From assembly GCA_964501525.1 (NCBI GenBank), contig CAZCSI010000006.1:1-28461 (forward strand): 28,461 nucleotides of DNA, written 5' to 3'. The DNA is from CAYLVJ01 sp964501525 (GTDB lineage Bacteria > Patescibacteriota > Minisyncoccia > Minisyncoccales > CAYTKG01). The notes under the pieces were generated by a model. It did no database searches and was not told the DNA's origin. It worked only from the letters and a program-made list of their open reading frames with translations. Position 1 is the first letter of the stretch; the number at the start of each line of letters is the position of its first letter. Shown here one piece after another: positions 1-8,051 of the stretch. A program made the translations under genes and the position numbers.

Positions 1-511
1 CTGTTTCCTCTGCTTCCTCTGTTTTTTCTTCTTCCTCTTCTTTCTCTGCCCCTGTTTCCTCTGCTTCCTTTTCTACTGCTTTCTCTTCTTTCTCTTCTTC
101 CCGACTCTCTGTTTCAGCTTCTGCTTCAGGTTCTGCTTCAGGTTCGGATTCGGACTCTTGCGCTTCAGAATCTTGAGCAGAAACAGATTCCGGTTCAGGC
201 TTAACTTCCGCTCCGGACTCCGGCTCCGGCTTCTCTTCCTTTTTAGGAATGGAGTGAACCGGTTTTTTAGCTCCCCCAATAACCCCCTGCTCTACAAGAA
301 GGTTATGAACCCTGTCCGAAGGCTGAGCTCCTACAGAGATCCAATACTCAATCCTTTCTTTTTTAACATCGCTTTCTTTGGTAACAGGATTCAGAAAACC
401 AACCACCTCTTTGGCTCTCCCCCCTTTGGGTGGAGCGCTTTTTTCAATGACAACTATCTGAAAAAAGGGTTGATTTCTTCTGCCTGTTCTTCTTAATCTT
501 ATTCTTAACAT
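1..511 (-). CDS. rpsP: 30S ribosomal protein S16 with long acidic C-terminal tail (3' end outside window)
   Basis: Component of the 30S subunit. My own translation from the ATG at 511 begins MLRIRLRRTGRRNQPFFQIV, the usual S16 N-terminus, followed by the family's VGFLNPVTKE and RIEYWISVGAQPSD segments, so the S16 fold covers about residues 1-85. The rest (about residues 85-170, still open at the window edge) is a low-complexity tail rich in Glu, Ala, Pro, Ser and Lys, built from imperfect Glu-Ala/Glu-Pro repeats; S16 is normally only about 80-100 residues. The gene starts 5 nt after the rnc stop with no Shine-Dalgarno, so translation is probably coupled to rnc. The fold is clear; the function of the tail is unknown. 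Confidence 0.93.
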   Translation of the reverse strand, partial: MLRIRLRRTGRRNQPFFQIVVIEKSAPPKGGRAKEVVGFLNPVTKESDVKKERIEYWISVGAQPSDRVHNLLVEQGVIGGAKKPVHSIPKKEEKPEPESGAEVKPEPESVSAQDSEAQESESEPEAEPEAEAETESREEEKEEKAVEKEAEETGAEKEEEEEKTEEAEET

Positions 512-516
512 GTTTA

Positions 517-1260
517 TCAATTATTATTATTCCATTTTTTTAAGACAAGGGCTTGTTCAGCAGCCCGCTCTTCCGCCTCCTGCTTCGATGTTCCTTCACC
601 CCTGGCCACCATCTCTTCCTCCACAAAAACTCCTACTAAAAAATGCTTGTCGTGGTCCGGCCCCCATTCTTTCAGAACTTGATAAGTGGGGGTCACCCCT
701 ATCTTGTCCTGGGCTTCTTCTTGAAACTTGGATTTCACGTCTTTTAACAACCCTTTTTCTTTTATCTCTGTGATATGGGGAGGCAGCTGCTTCTGAATAA
801 AATCTTTACAGGCCTCAAATCCTTTATCAAGGTAAAGCGCGCCTAAAAAAGCCTCAAAGGTGTCGCCCAAGATGTAAGTGCGGGCCTTGCCTGTTTCTTT
901 CTGCTCACCTTTTGAAAGAAGCAGCCAGCTGTTGAAATTAAGTTTACGAGCGATTTTGGCCAGCATTCTGGAATTAACCAAGGCTGCTCTCCAGTTGGTC
1001 AGATCCCCTTCTGTTTTTTCCGGATAATTATAATACAGGTACTCAGTAACCGCCAGCTCCAAAACGGCATCTCCTAAAAACTCCAGTCTTTCATTGTGGT
1101 TCAGTCCGAAATCCGGATTTTCATTGAGATAAGAGCGGTGACAGAAAGCCTTTTTCAGGAGACCCTTATCGTTAAAACTTATGTCCAGCTCTTTTTCCAG
1201 TTTACTGAAATCTTTTATTCCTCGAGCTGGACCCTCCGTGTCCTGTTCTGAGTTTTTCAT
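517..1260 (-). CDS. rnc: Ribonuclease III
   Basis: Double-strand-specific endoribonuclease that processes rRNA precursors and structured mRNAs. It has 247 residues, the normal length. The signature NERLEFLGDAV lies at residues 56-66, with the expected metal ligands E60, D64, D133 and E136 (GDTFEAFLGAL region). A double-stranded-RNA-binding domain follows from about residue 175 and ends in the typical GxGxSKQEAEERAAEQAL helix. It sits between nusB (72 nt upstream) and rpsP (5 nt downstream). The 72-nt leader holds a strong hairpin (see 1274-1321) that may be a target of the enzyme itself. Confidence 0.97.
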   Translation of the reverse strand: MKNSEQDTEGPARGIKDFSKLEKELDISFNDKGLLKKAFCHRSYLNENPDFGLNHNERLEFLGDAVLELAVTEYLYYNYPEKTEGDLTNWRAALVNSRMLAKIARKLNFNSWLLLSKGEQKETGKARTYILGDTFEAFLGALYLDKGFEACKDFIQKQLPPHITEIKEKGLLKDVKSKFQEEAQDKIGVTPTYQVLKEWGPDHDKHFLVGVFVEEEMVARGEGTSKQEAEERAAEQALVLKKWNNNN

Positions 1261-1273
1261 ACTTGAAATTAAA

Positions 1274-1321
1274 AGCCGCTACTTGTTGACCATTACGGAT
1301 AACGGTCAATAAACAACGGCT
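1274..1321 (-). promoter_or_regulatory. Long interrupted hairpin in the nusB-rnc spacer
   Basis: On the minus strand the 48-nt element folds into an outer 5-bp stem (AGCCG/CGGCT), a 3-bp stem (TTG/CAA), and a continuous inner 10-bp stem (TTGACCGTTA/TAATGGTCAA, one G-U pair) capped by TCCG, a UNCG-type tetraloop. About 18 pairs in total. It lies 13 nt before the rnc start. The T-run after it is interrupted (TTTTAATTT), so it is a poor terminator and looks more like a processing or autoregulatory structure. The fold was derived by eye. Confidence 0.6.
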
Positions 1322-1332
1322 AATGATTTAAT

Positions 1333-1764
1333 TTAATAATCATCCCTTTTTTTAAGCTCATCATAAACCGTACCCAATACTCCGTTGACAAATTTACCTG
1401 AAGAAGGACCGGCAAAGTTTTTAGCCAGCTCTATGGCCTCATCAATCGCTACTTTGGGAGGAACCTCTTCCGGGTTGGAATAAAGAAGTTCGGCCAAGCC
1501 GATACGCAGCGCGTTTCGGTTGATAGGCGATATTTGGTCTAAAGGCCACTGAGGAGCGGTTTTCCGAATAACCTCGTCAATCTCTTTTAAGTGGTCAACC
1601 ACCTGTTTGGCCAGCTGAAACGGAAATGTCTTTTCCTTCAGCTTCGGTCCAAACTGCTCTAAGTTGCGCTCTAAAATGTCTTTTAGGTTGCGCCTATCGT
1701 CCCAAAAATCCCACTCACATAAGCTTTGAAGTACTATTGACCTGACTAAATGTCTTGAAGCCAT
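1333..1764 (-). CDS. nusB: Transcription antitermination factor NusB
   Basis: All-helical RNA-binding protein that, with S10, loads on boxA and helps antitermination and rRNA maturation. 143 residues, normal for the family. The N-terminus MASRHLVRSIVLQSLCEW corresponds to the RxxARxxALQxLY helix. The C-terminal half carries RNALRIGLAELLY and the diagnostic VAIDEAIELAKNFAG followed by SGKFVNGVLGTVYDEL. It starts 12 nt after rpmF with a weak AAGG ribosome-binding site, inside the operon rpmF-nusB-rnc-rpsP. Confidence 0.95.
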   Translation of the reverse strand: MASRHLVRSIVLQSLCEWDFWDDRRNLKDILERNLEQFGPKLKEKTFPFQLAKQVVDHLKEIDEVIRKTAPQWPLDQISPINRNALRIGLAELLYSNPEEVPPKVAIDEAIELAKNFAGPSSGKFVNGVLGTVYDELKKRDDY

Positions 1765-1776
1765 TTATATCCCTTG

Positions 1777-2046
1777 TTATTGCTTTTGGGAGAGCTTACG
1801 AAAATCAAGCGCGCCGCCTTTGATCACCCCGCTGCCTTGTTCGCTTGCTTGTCCTTTTTTACCCTTTTCTTTTTCTATATTCAACACCTTCCTACCCTTG
1901 TAGAACCCGCACTCCAAACACACCCTGTGCGGCATTCTTTTGGCTCCGCAGTTGGAGCATGTTTTCAATTTCTTGGACTGGAGATAGATGTGCATCCGTC
2001 GATTGTCCCGATTTGATTTTGTGCGTCTTGATTTTGGTACTGCCAT
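1777..2046 (-). CDS. rpmF: 50S ribosomal protein L32, C-terminally extended
   Basis: Large-subunit protein. The start was set at the second possible Met (2046) because L32 proteins begin MAVPKSRRTKSNRDNRR; the upstream 14 codons in frame do not resemble the family. The zinc ribbon is intact: C30, C33, C43 and C46 (CSNC...CLEC). At 89 residues it is about 30 longer than a typical L32; the extra C-terminal part is basic then Gly/Ser-rich. First gene of the minus-strand operon rpmF-nusB-rnc-rpsP. Confidence 0.95.
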   Translation of the reverse strand: MAVPKSRRTKSNRDNRRMHIYLQSKKLKTCSNCGAKRMPHRVCLECGFYKGRKVLNIEKEKGKKGQASEQGSGVIKGGALDFRKLSQKQ

Positions 2047-2097
2047 ATAAGGTATTTTATGAATCACTGATGATCCTTGTAATTGCACCCGTTCCTA

Positions 2098-2125
2098 TTT
2101 TTACATTATTTATTCCGAATTTCAA
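2098..2125 (-). promoter_or_regulatory. Candidate promoter for rpmF-nusB-rnc-rpsP
   Basis: Minus strand: TTGAAA at 2125-2120, 16-nt spacer, TAAAAA at 2103-2098, about 50 nt before the L32 start. The match is moderate in an AT-rich region. Confidence 0.35.
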
Positions 2126-2131
2126 GCAAAA

Positions 2132-2758
2132 TCACAAAAGTTTAAAGGTTGTGCGGTGAATACGGCAAGGCCCGTATTTTTTTATTCTCTTCCTATGAAG
2201 CCGGGTGGGGTAGCCCTTGTGCCGGTCAAAACCATACTCCGGAAAAAGACGGTGATATCTTCGCATGCTCCTGTCCCTGAAAACCTTGGAAATAATGGAG
2301 GCGCAGGCACAGACAAAAACTTTACCGTCCCCGTGCTTGACCGCCTTTTGCTCTCTTTCCACGTCAATTAAAAAATTACCGTCCAAAAACAGAAGGTCAG
2401 GTTTCTTCCCTATTTTCTTTTCCAGCCCCTGCACTGATCTTTTCATGGCTTTTTTAGTCGCTTCCAAAATATTGATACGGTCAATTACCTGAGGCCCAAC
2501 CCAGCTTACCTGATAATGAATTCGAGAGTGATGAACCAAAGCTTCATAAAGAACCTCTCTTTTTTCAGCAGAAAGCTTTTTAGAATCATCAACCTCTTTC
2601 AGCAGCCGGGGAATAAAAGATTCAAGGGCCTGAGAATAATCAACAGCAACCGCTGCCGCAGTAACCGGACCGGCCAAAGGCCCCCGGCCCGCCTCATCCA
2701 ACCCGACAACTACGCGGTAATTCCTTTTCCATGCTTTTTTTTCATAATCAAGATTCAT
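2132..2758 (-). CDS. rnhB: Ribonuclease HII
   Basis: Cleaves the RNA strand of RNA-DNA hybrids and single ribonucleotides in DNA. The start was chosen at 2758 (MNLDYEKKAW), giving 208 residues; the open frame extends 47 codons further upstream, but that part has no family resemblance and lies upstream of a good extended -10 (2765-2773). Motifs seen: GLDEAGRGPLAGP with D21 and E22, FLDGNFLID, the ISKVFRDRSM helix and the C-terminal GYPTRLHRKRIKKYGPCRIHR. All expected catalytic acidic positions appear present. Divergent from dnaE. Confidence 0.95.
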   Translation of the reverse strand: MNLDYEKKAWKRNYRVVVGLDEAGRGPLAGPVTAAAVAVDYSQALESFIPRLLKEVDDSKKLSAEKREVLYEALVHHSRIHYQVSWVGPQVIDRINILEATKKAMKRSVQGLEKKIGKKPDLLFLDGNFLIDVEREQKAVKHGDGKVFVCACASIISKVFRDRSMRRYHRLFPEYGFDRHKGYPTRLHRKRIKKYGPCRIHRTTFKLL

Positions 2759-2764
2759 TAAAAT

Positions 2765-2773
2765 ATTGTAACA
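2765..2773 (-). promoter_or_regulatory. Extended -10 for rnhB, leaderless type
   Basis: Minus strand reads TGT-TACAAT followed by 6 nt and then ATG, so the expected transcription start coincides with the start codon. No Shine-Dalgarno and no clear -35. This site decides the rnhB start. Confidence 0.5.
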
Positions 2774-2940
2774 CATTAACATAAACAGCAGCTTCCATAG
2801 ACGGAATACTGTGTAATCAAAAAAGAGTGATCCCCTGTTTTGGAGGGTGTTTTTTCTTTGCCGTGTCGGAACAAAAACCGAATGGCCAGCCGAAGACAAA
2901 AAAGCAGGCTGTATTTCAAGTAAAAAAGTATAAAAAAATT

Positions 2941-2949
2941 TGTTATACT
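2941..2949 (+). promoter_or_regulatory. Extended -10 for dnaE, leaderless type
   Basis: TGT-TATACT followed by 8 nt and the dnaE ATG at 2958. There is no Shine-Dalgarno; transcription is predicted to begin at or within 1-2 nt of the start codon. Confidence 0.5.
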
Positions 2950-2957
2950 ATAAATGT

Positions 2958-5900
2958 ATGGCAAAAAAGTTCACTCACTTACATGTCCACAGCCACTACT
3001 CTCTTCTTGACGGACTAAGCAAAATCCCGGACCTGGTGGATTATGTCAAAAAACTGGGAATGGATTCTACAGCTCTCACAGACCACGGCGTTTTATACGG
3101 CGCGGTCGAGTTTTTTAAAGAAGCAAAAAACAAAGGAATAAAACCCATTATCGGCTGCGAGATGTATATAGCCTGCGACGGAATGCACAACAAAAGAGCC
3201 AATATTGATGATAAGCGCTACCACCTTGTCCTCTTGGTTAAAAACAAAAAAGGTTACGAGAATCTGGTCAAGCTGGTAACCAAAGCTCACCTGGAAGGAT
3301 TTTATTACAAACCGAGAATTGATGACCAGCTTTTGGCTGAACACAGTGAAGGGTTGATTGCCATGACCGCCTGTATCCAGGGAGAGGTGCCCCGCCTTGT
3401 TTTGAGAAACCGGATGGAACAGGCGGAGAAGAAAGCTCTTCAGTACCAGCAGATGTTCGGGCCGGGAAACTTTTATCTGGAGCTTCAGCGCCACCCGAGC
3501 ATCAAAGAGCAGGCCAAGGCCAACAAGGGTCTTATGAAAATCAGCCGCAAACACGGCATCCCTCTGGTAGCCACCAATGATTCTCATTATCTAAGCCCTG
3601 AAGATGCTGAGGCGCAGGATATCTTAATGCTTATCAACACTAATGCGGACAGGAATGACGCAGAAAGGTTAACCATGATTTCGGGAGACTTTTCCATCCG
3701 CTCTCCAGAACGGATGGCAGAGGATTTTAAGGAGACTCCGGAAGCGATAGAAAACACTCAAAAGATAAAAGAAGCATGCCGTTTTGAGTTTGACCTCGGA
3801 AAAACCATTATCCCCGGCTTCAAAGCACCAAAAAAAATGTCCAACAGAGATTATCTTGAAAAACTGTGCCGGCAGGGGATACAGAAAAGATACGATTCCG
3901 ATTATCCCAAAGGGCTTGACAAGCGGCTTGAAGAAGAACTTTCCGTTATCAACAGTATGGGTTTTACTGACTACTTTCTTATTGTTCAAGACCTTACCAG
4001 GTGGGCCAAAAAGCAGAATATAGCGGTCGGACCCGGAAGAGGCTCTGCGGGCGGCTGCCTGGTTTCTTATCTTTTGGGTATAACAAATATAGACCCCTTG
4101 AAGTACGGTCTTATCTTCGAACGCTTTTTAAACAAAGGCCGGGTCAGCATGCCGGACATTGACCTTGATTTTGCAGACACCAGAAGAGACGAGGTGATCA
4201 ATTACGTACGTGAAAAGTACGGCAGAGACAAGGTGGCCCAGATCATCACCTTTGGCACCATGGCTGCTCGAGGTGTAATTAGGGATGTAGGCCGGGCTTT
4301 GGGTTACTCCTACAGCTATTGCGACCGCGCAGCAAAAATGATCCCTTTTGGGTTCACTTTGAAAAAAACCTTGAATAAGGTGTCCGAGTTTAAGAGTCTT
4401 TACGACCGGGATGAAAAAGCGAAAAAGCTGATTGATTTCGGTCAAAAACTGGAAGGGGTGGCCAGACACGCCTCTACTCATGCCTGCGCCGTAGTCATGT
4501 CAAAAGAACCCCTGAACAGGGTTGTTCCCCTCCAATACTCCAGTCAAAACGATAAAACAGTGGTCACTCAGTATGAGATGCATTCTTCAGAAGATATCGG
4601 CCTCCTTAAAATGGACTTTTTGGGTCTAAAAAACCTGACTATCATTGAAAAAACCATTGACCTGGTGCAAAAGATTCACGGCCAAGAAATAGAGCTTGAC
4701 TCCCTGCCTCTTGATGACGAAAAAACATTTAATCTGATGCAGGAGGCCAAGACCACTTGTGTCTTCCAGCTGGAATCAGGCGGTATGAAAAGATATCTCA
4801 AGCTTCTCAAGCCTACCCAGTTCAGCGATATTACAGCCATGGTGGCTCTTTACAGGCCCGGACCCATTGAGCTTATTCCTAAATACATCCGGAGAAAGCA
4901 CGGAAAAGAAGAGGTAGAATACCTCCACCCCAAGCTGGAACCTATTCTTGAAGAAACCTACGGCATTATGGTTTATCAGGAGCAGCTGCTGCAAATGGCT
5001 CAAAAATTAGCCGGTTTCAGCTTATCCGAGGCAGATATTCTGCGTAAAGCAGTGGGTAAAAAAATAAAATCGCTGCTCAAAAAACAGGAAAAAAAGTTTA
5101 TCAACGGATGCTTGAAAAACAAAGTAAGCAAAGAGGTGGCTGAAAGATTATGGAAGCTTATCCTTCCCTTTGCGCGCTACGGATTCAACAAGGCTCACGC
5201 TGCAGCTTACGCCACCATAGCCTACCAGACCGCCTACCTTAAAGCACACTATCCGGTCGAGTTTATGGCAGCAGTTTTTGCTTCAGAAAATGCGGATGTG
5301 GAGAGAACCGCTTTTCTTATCGAAGAATGCCGCTCTATGGGAATCCAGGTTCTGCCCCCTGACATTAATGAATCCTTTGAAAACTTTACAGTAGTCAGCG
5401 AGGATAAAATAAGGTTTGGCTTGGAAGCGGTTAAAAATGTGGGCAGCGCAGTTGTAGAAGAGATAGTTTCAGAAAGAAAAGAAAACGGTCCTTTCAAATC
5501 AATAGCGGAGTTTGTGACCAGGGTCAACTCCCGCAGCTTGAATAAAAAATCAATGGAAAGCTTGATTAAAGCAGGTGTTTTTGACAGGCTGGAAGAAAGA
5601 AATAAAATTCTTTCCAATTTGGAAAATTTACTGCGTTGGTCCAGAAAACAGCACAGTTCCAAAATAAACGGACAGCGCTCTCTTTTCGGTTCTTCTAAAA
5701 AATTCAACTCCGACATCCGGCTCAAGGAGGCTCCGCCGGCCACCAAAAAAGAACGGCTGCAGTGGGAAAAAGAACTGCTCGGATTATATGTCAGCAGCCA
5801 CCCTCTGGAAAAATTCGCCAACAAGCTGAAAGAAAAGGCATTCCCTATCGCTGAAATAGGACATTATGTAACCCGCCGGGTTAGAGTGGGAGGGATTATT

Positions 5901-6122
5901 TCTCGTACAAAAAAGATACTGACCAAAAACGGAAACCCTATGCTTTTTGCTACAGTAGAAGACAGAACCGACAAAATAGAGGTGGTGGTTTTTCCCAACT
6001 CATTACGCCGCCACTCCAAACATCTGCATGAAGAGAAGGTTGTTCTTATCTCGGGCAAGGTGGATATGCGGGACGGAACTCCAAAAATAATCTGTGAAGA
6101 GGTGGAAGAGCTTGAGGATTAA
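2958..6122 (+). CDS. dnaE: DNA polymerase III subunit alpha
   Basis: Replicative DNA polymerase catalytic subunit, 1054 residues from the ATG at 2958 (MAKKFTHLHVHSHYSLLDGL); a Met six codons upstream lies within the -10 element and is unlikely. Domains in order: PHP domain with H9-x-H11, D42-H43 and the NDSHY motif, so its metal ligands look conserved; polymerase core with GPGRGSAGG and catalytic PDIDLDF (D400, D402) and D553 in KMDFLGL; tandem HhH region; C-terminal OB fold (VRVGGIISRTKKILTKNG). It ends soon after the OB fold, so it is shorter than the E. coli protein (about 1160). No proofreading exonuclease gene is seen nearby. Transcribed alone from a leaderless-type promoter, divergent from rnhB. 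Confidence 0.98.
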   Translation: MAKKFTHLHVHSHYSLLDGLSKIPDLVDYVKKLGMDSTALTDHGVLYGAVEFFKEAKNKGIKPIIGCEMYIACDGMHNKRANIDDKRYHLVLLVKNKKGYENLVKLVTKAHLEGFYYKPRIDDQLLAEHSEGLIAMTACIQGEVPRLVLRNRMEQAEKKALQYQQMFGPGNFYLELQRHPSIKEQAKANKGLMKISRKHGIPLVATNDSHYLSPEDAEAQDILMLINTNADRNDAERLTMISGDFSIRSPERMAEDFKETPEAIENTQKIKEACRFEFDLGKTIIPGFKAPKKMSNRDYLEKLCRQGIQKRYDSDYPKGLDKRLEEELSVINSMGFTDYFLIVQDLTRWAKKQNIAVGPGRGSAGGCLVSYLLGITNIDPLKYGLIFERFLNKGRVSMPDIDLDFADTRRDEVINYVREKYGRDKVAQIITFGTMAARGVIRDVGRALGYSYSYCDRAAKMIPFGFTLKKTLNKVSEFKSLYDRDEKAKKLIDFGQKLEGVARHASTHACAVVMSKEPLNRVVPLQYSSQNDKTVVTQYEMHSSEDIGLLKMDFLGLKNLTIIEKTIDLVQKIHGQEIELDSLPLDDEKTFNLMQEAKTTCVFQLESGGMKRYLKLLKPTQFSDITAMVALYRPGPIELIPKYIRRKHGKEEVEYLHPKLEPILEETYGIMVYQEQLLQMAQKLAGFSLSEADILRKAVGKKIKSLLKKQEKKFINGCLKNKVSKEVAERLWKLILPFARYGFNKAHAAAYATIAYQTAYLKAHYPVEFMAAVFASENADVERTAFLIEECRSMGIQVLPPDINESFENFTVVSEDKIRFGLEAVKNVGSAVVEEIVSERKENGPFKSIAEFVTRVNSRSLNKKSMESLIKAGVFDRLEERNKILSNLENLLRWSRKQHSSKINGQRSLFGSSKKFNSDIRLKEAPPATKKERLQWEKELLGLYVSSHPLEKFANKLKEKAFPIAEIGHYVTRRVRVGGIISRTKKILTKNGNPMLFATVEDRTDKIEVVVFPNSLRRHSKHLHEEKVVLISGKVDMRDGTPKIICEEVEELED

Positions 6123-6123
6123 C

Positions 6124-6151
6124 TTGACAGAAAGATCGGTGTCTGTAAAAT
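6124..6151 (+). promoter_or_regulatory. Promoter of the thrS leader
   Basis: TTGACA at 6124-6129, 16-nt spacer, TAAAAT at 6146-6151, starting immediately after the dnaE stop. The expected transcription start is at or next to the ATG of the leader ORF at 6159. Confidence 0.6.
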
Positions 6152-6158
6152 AAAGGAG

Positions 6159-6197
6159 ATGAAAAAGAGGTTCAATCAGACAACAACAATCCTCTGA
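6159..6197 (+). CDS. Candidate threonine leader peptide for thrS attenuation
   Basis: A 12-codon ORF, MKKRFNQTTTIL, with three consecutive ACA threonine codons (6180-6188). It sits between a good promoter (6124-6151) and a rho-independent terminator (6190-6256), all upstream of the threonyl-tRNA synthetase gene. The stop codon (6195-6197) lies inside the 5' arm of the terminator stem, so a ribosome stalled on the Thr codons would cover the base of the stem. AAAGGAG directly abuts the ATG, too close for a normal Shine-Dalgarno and probably upstream of the transcription start, so translation would be leaderless. Seen: the ORF, codons and hairpin. Inferred: the regulatory role. Confidence 0.6.
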   Translation: MKKRFNQTTTIL

Positions 6198-6258
6198 CAG
6201 GGGCTTTAGCCAAAGCAACTTTTTTCAGCTAAAGGCCCCGGTCAGGGGATTTTTTATT
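6190..6258 (+). terminator. Terminator/attenuator hairpin upstream of thrS
   Basis: The 5' arm (6190-6210) pairs with the 3' arm (6228-6249) over about 20 bp with one bulge (6235) and one mismatch (6199/6240); the loop is 17 nt. Six T residues follow directly (6250-6255), then ATT. It could simply end dnaE transcription, but its placement after a promoter and a Thr-rich leader ORF suggests an attenuator. Confidence 0.8.
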
Positions 6259-6263
6259 ACATG

Positions 6264-6272
6264 TGTTATAAT
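6264..6272 (+). promoter_or_regulatory. Possible internal extended -10 for thrS
   Basis: TGT-TATAAT lies downstream of the terminator, 23 nt before the thrS ATG, with no recognisable -35. If active it would give terminator-independent basal expression and would weaken any attenuation control. Confidence 0.4.
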
Positions 6273-6295
6273 AAAGCCACTAATATTAACTAAAA

Positions 6296-8047
6296 ATGGA
6301 GGAAAAAATCGAAAAAATAAGACACTCTCTAGCCCATATTTTGGCTTTGGCGGTTCAAAAATTGTACCCCGGAGTGAAATTCGGAATAGGTCCGGCTATT
6401 GACAACGGTTTTTACTATGACTTTAAGTTCCCCAACGAGTTCAGCGCCGATGACCTGGCACAGATTGAAGAAAAAATGAAAGAACTTATTGAACAGAACC
6501 TGGTTTTTGAAAAAAAAGAAGTTTCCAAAAAACAGGCCAGGGATCTCTTCTCCGACCAACCCCTTAAGCTGGAGCTGATTGACGAATTGGAGCAAGATAA
6601 AATCTCTGTTTATGAAACCGGAGCCTTTACCGACCTTTGTAAAGGGCCTCACGTCCGTTCTTCTAAAGAAATCCCCATCGGAGGCTTCAAACTGGATAAA
6701 ACAGCCGGTGCCTACTGGAGAGGAGATGAAAACAGGCCCATGCTGACCAGAATCTACGGGCTGGCCTTTGAAAACAATGACGCCCTGCAGAAATATATCA
6801 GGCAAAGAGAGGAGGCGCACAAAAGAGACCATCGTTTTCTAGGCCAAAAACTGGACCTCTTTATGTTTGACCAAGAGGTCGGCCAAGGGCTTCCTCTTTG
6901 GAAACCCAAAGGGGCGTGGCTTAAAAAAATAATCACGGAGTTCGCTTTCAACACTTACCTTGAAAACGGGTACCAACCGGTATCCACCCCCCACCTGGCA
7001 TCGGATAAGCTGTGGCAGCACTCAGGCCATGTTGATTTTTACAAAGAGGGGCTTTACGGAAAATTCCAGGTAGAGGATGAAAACTACCGTGTCAAACCTA
7101 TGAACTGCCCCTTTCATGTAGCGATCTACAAAAGCAAGCTGAGGAGCTATCGCGATCTGCCTCTGCGCTACGCGGAGATGGGTGATGTTTACCGTTACGA
7201 AAGATCAGGCACCCTGCACGGACTGACAAGAGTGAGGGGCTTCACCCAGGACGATGCTCATATAATCTGTACTCCGGAGCAGATAGCGGAGGAGGTTAAA
7301 AAAGCTTTTAAACTGACTCTTTATATCCTCCGCACTTTTGGATTTGAAGAGTTTGAGGTCAACTTAAGCACCAAAGACCCTGAGCATAAAGATAAATTTA
7401 TCGGCAGCGATGAGCAGTGGCAGTCAGCCCAAAAAGTACTTAAAGAGGTGATAAACGAGATGGGGTATGGCAAAGAATACAAAGAAGATACGGGCGGAGC
7501 GGTTTTTTACGGCCCCAAGATTGACATCAAGGTTGAAGATTCAATAGGAAGGAAATGGCAGCTGTCAACTCTCCAGTTCGACTTTAATCTTCCTCAGAGG
7601 TTTGATATGAGTTTTATCGGAAAAGACGGACAGGAGCACACTCCCTACATGGTGCACAGAGCCCTGCTCGGCTCTTTAGAAAGATTCATCGGCGTGCTCA
7701 TCGAGCACTACGGAGGCGCTTTTCCCGTTTGGTTGTCTCCGGTCCAGGCAAGCATTATTCCTGTCAGCGAGGACAACTTAGATTACGCCCGCAAAGTAAA
7801 AAAAGAACTGAAACAGGAAGGAATCCGTGTTAAAATAAGACAAGAATCTGGAACTGTAGGAAAAAAAATAAGAGAGGAGGAGATCCAGAAAACTCCGTAT
7901 ATGCTGGTGGTGGGAAACAAAGAGCAGAAAAACAAATCCGTAGCGGTAAGACACAGAGAAAAGGGAGACTTGGGAGCAATGAAACTCGAAAAGTTTCTCA
8001 AAAAGGTCAAAAAAGAAATAAGCGATAAAACACAATCCATCAAATAA
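6296..8047 (+). CDS. thrS: Threonyl-tRNA synthetase, TGS-less
   Basis: Charges tRNA-Thr. 583 residues; the protein begins directly at the editing domain, without the roughly 60-residue TGS domain of the E. coli enzyme. The editing site is intact: RHSLAHILA (H10, H14) and CKGPHV (C115, H119). The class II catalytic core has the three zinc/substrate ligands C271 (MNCPFH), H322 (QDDAH) and H454 (MVHRALLGS). The C-terminal anticodon-binding domain follows (VWLSPVQASIIPV onward). No Shine-Dalgarno. It is first in a thrS-DUF5667-miaB cluster (4-nt spacing, then a 4-nt overlap), under the candidate attenuator described at 6159-6258. Confidence 0.98.
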   Translation: MEEKIEKIRHSLAHILALAVQKLYPGVKFGIGPAIDNGFYYDFKFPNEFSADDLAQIEEKMKELIEQNLVFEKKEVSKKQARDLFSDQPLKLELIDELEQDKISVYETGAFTDLCKGPHVRSSKEIPIGGFKLDKTAGAYWRGDENRPMLTRIYGLAFENNDALQKYIRQREEAHKRDHRFLGQKLDLFMFDQEVGQGLPLWKPKGAWLKKIITEFAFNTYLENGYQPVSTPHLASDKLWQHSGHVDFYKEGLYGKFQVEDENYRVKPMNCPFHVAIYKSKLRSYRDLPLRYAEMGDVYRYERSGTLHGLTRVRGFTQDDAHIICTPEQIAEEVKKAFKLTLYILRTFGFEEFEVNLSTKDPEHKDKFIGSDEQWQSAQKVLKEVINEMGYGKEYKEDTGGAVFYGPKIDIKVEDSIGRKWQLSTLQFDFNLPQRFDMSFIGKDGQEHTPYMVHRALLGSLERFIGVLIEHYGGAFPVWLSPVQASIIPVSEDNLDYARKVKKELKQEGIRVKIRQESGTVGKKIREEEIQKTPYMLVVGNKEQKNKSVAVRHREKGDLGAMKLEKFLKKVKKEISDKTQSIK

Positions 8048-8051
8048 ATAT

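Noticed and set aside
158..496. Plus-strand ORF of 112 codons across rpsP
   Set aside because: It is the antisense shadow of the S16 frame, Arg/Phe-rich with no family features.
6152..6158. AAAGGAG as the Shine-Dalgarno of the thrS leader ORF
   Set aside because: It abuts the ATG with zero spacing and lies at or upstream of the predicted transcription start, so it is unlikely to work as a ribosome-binding site.
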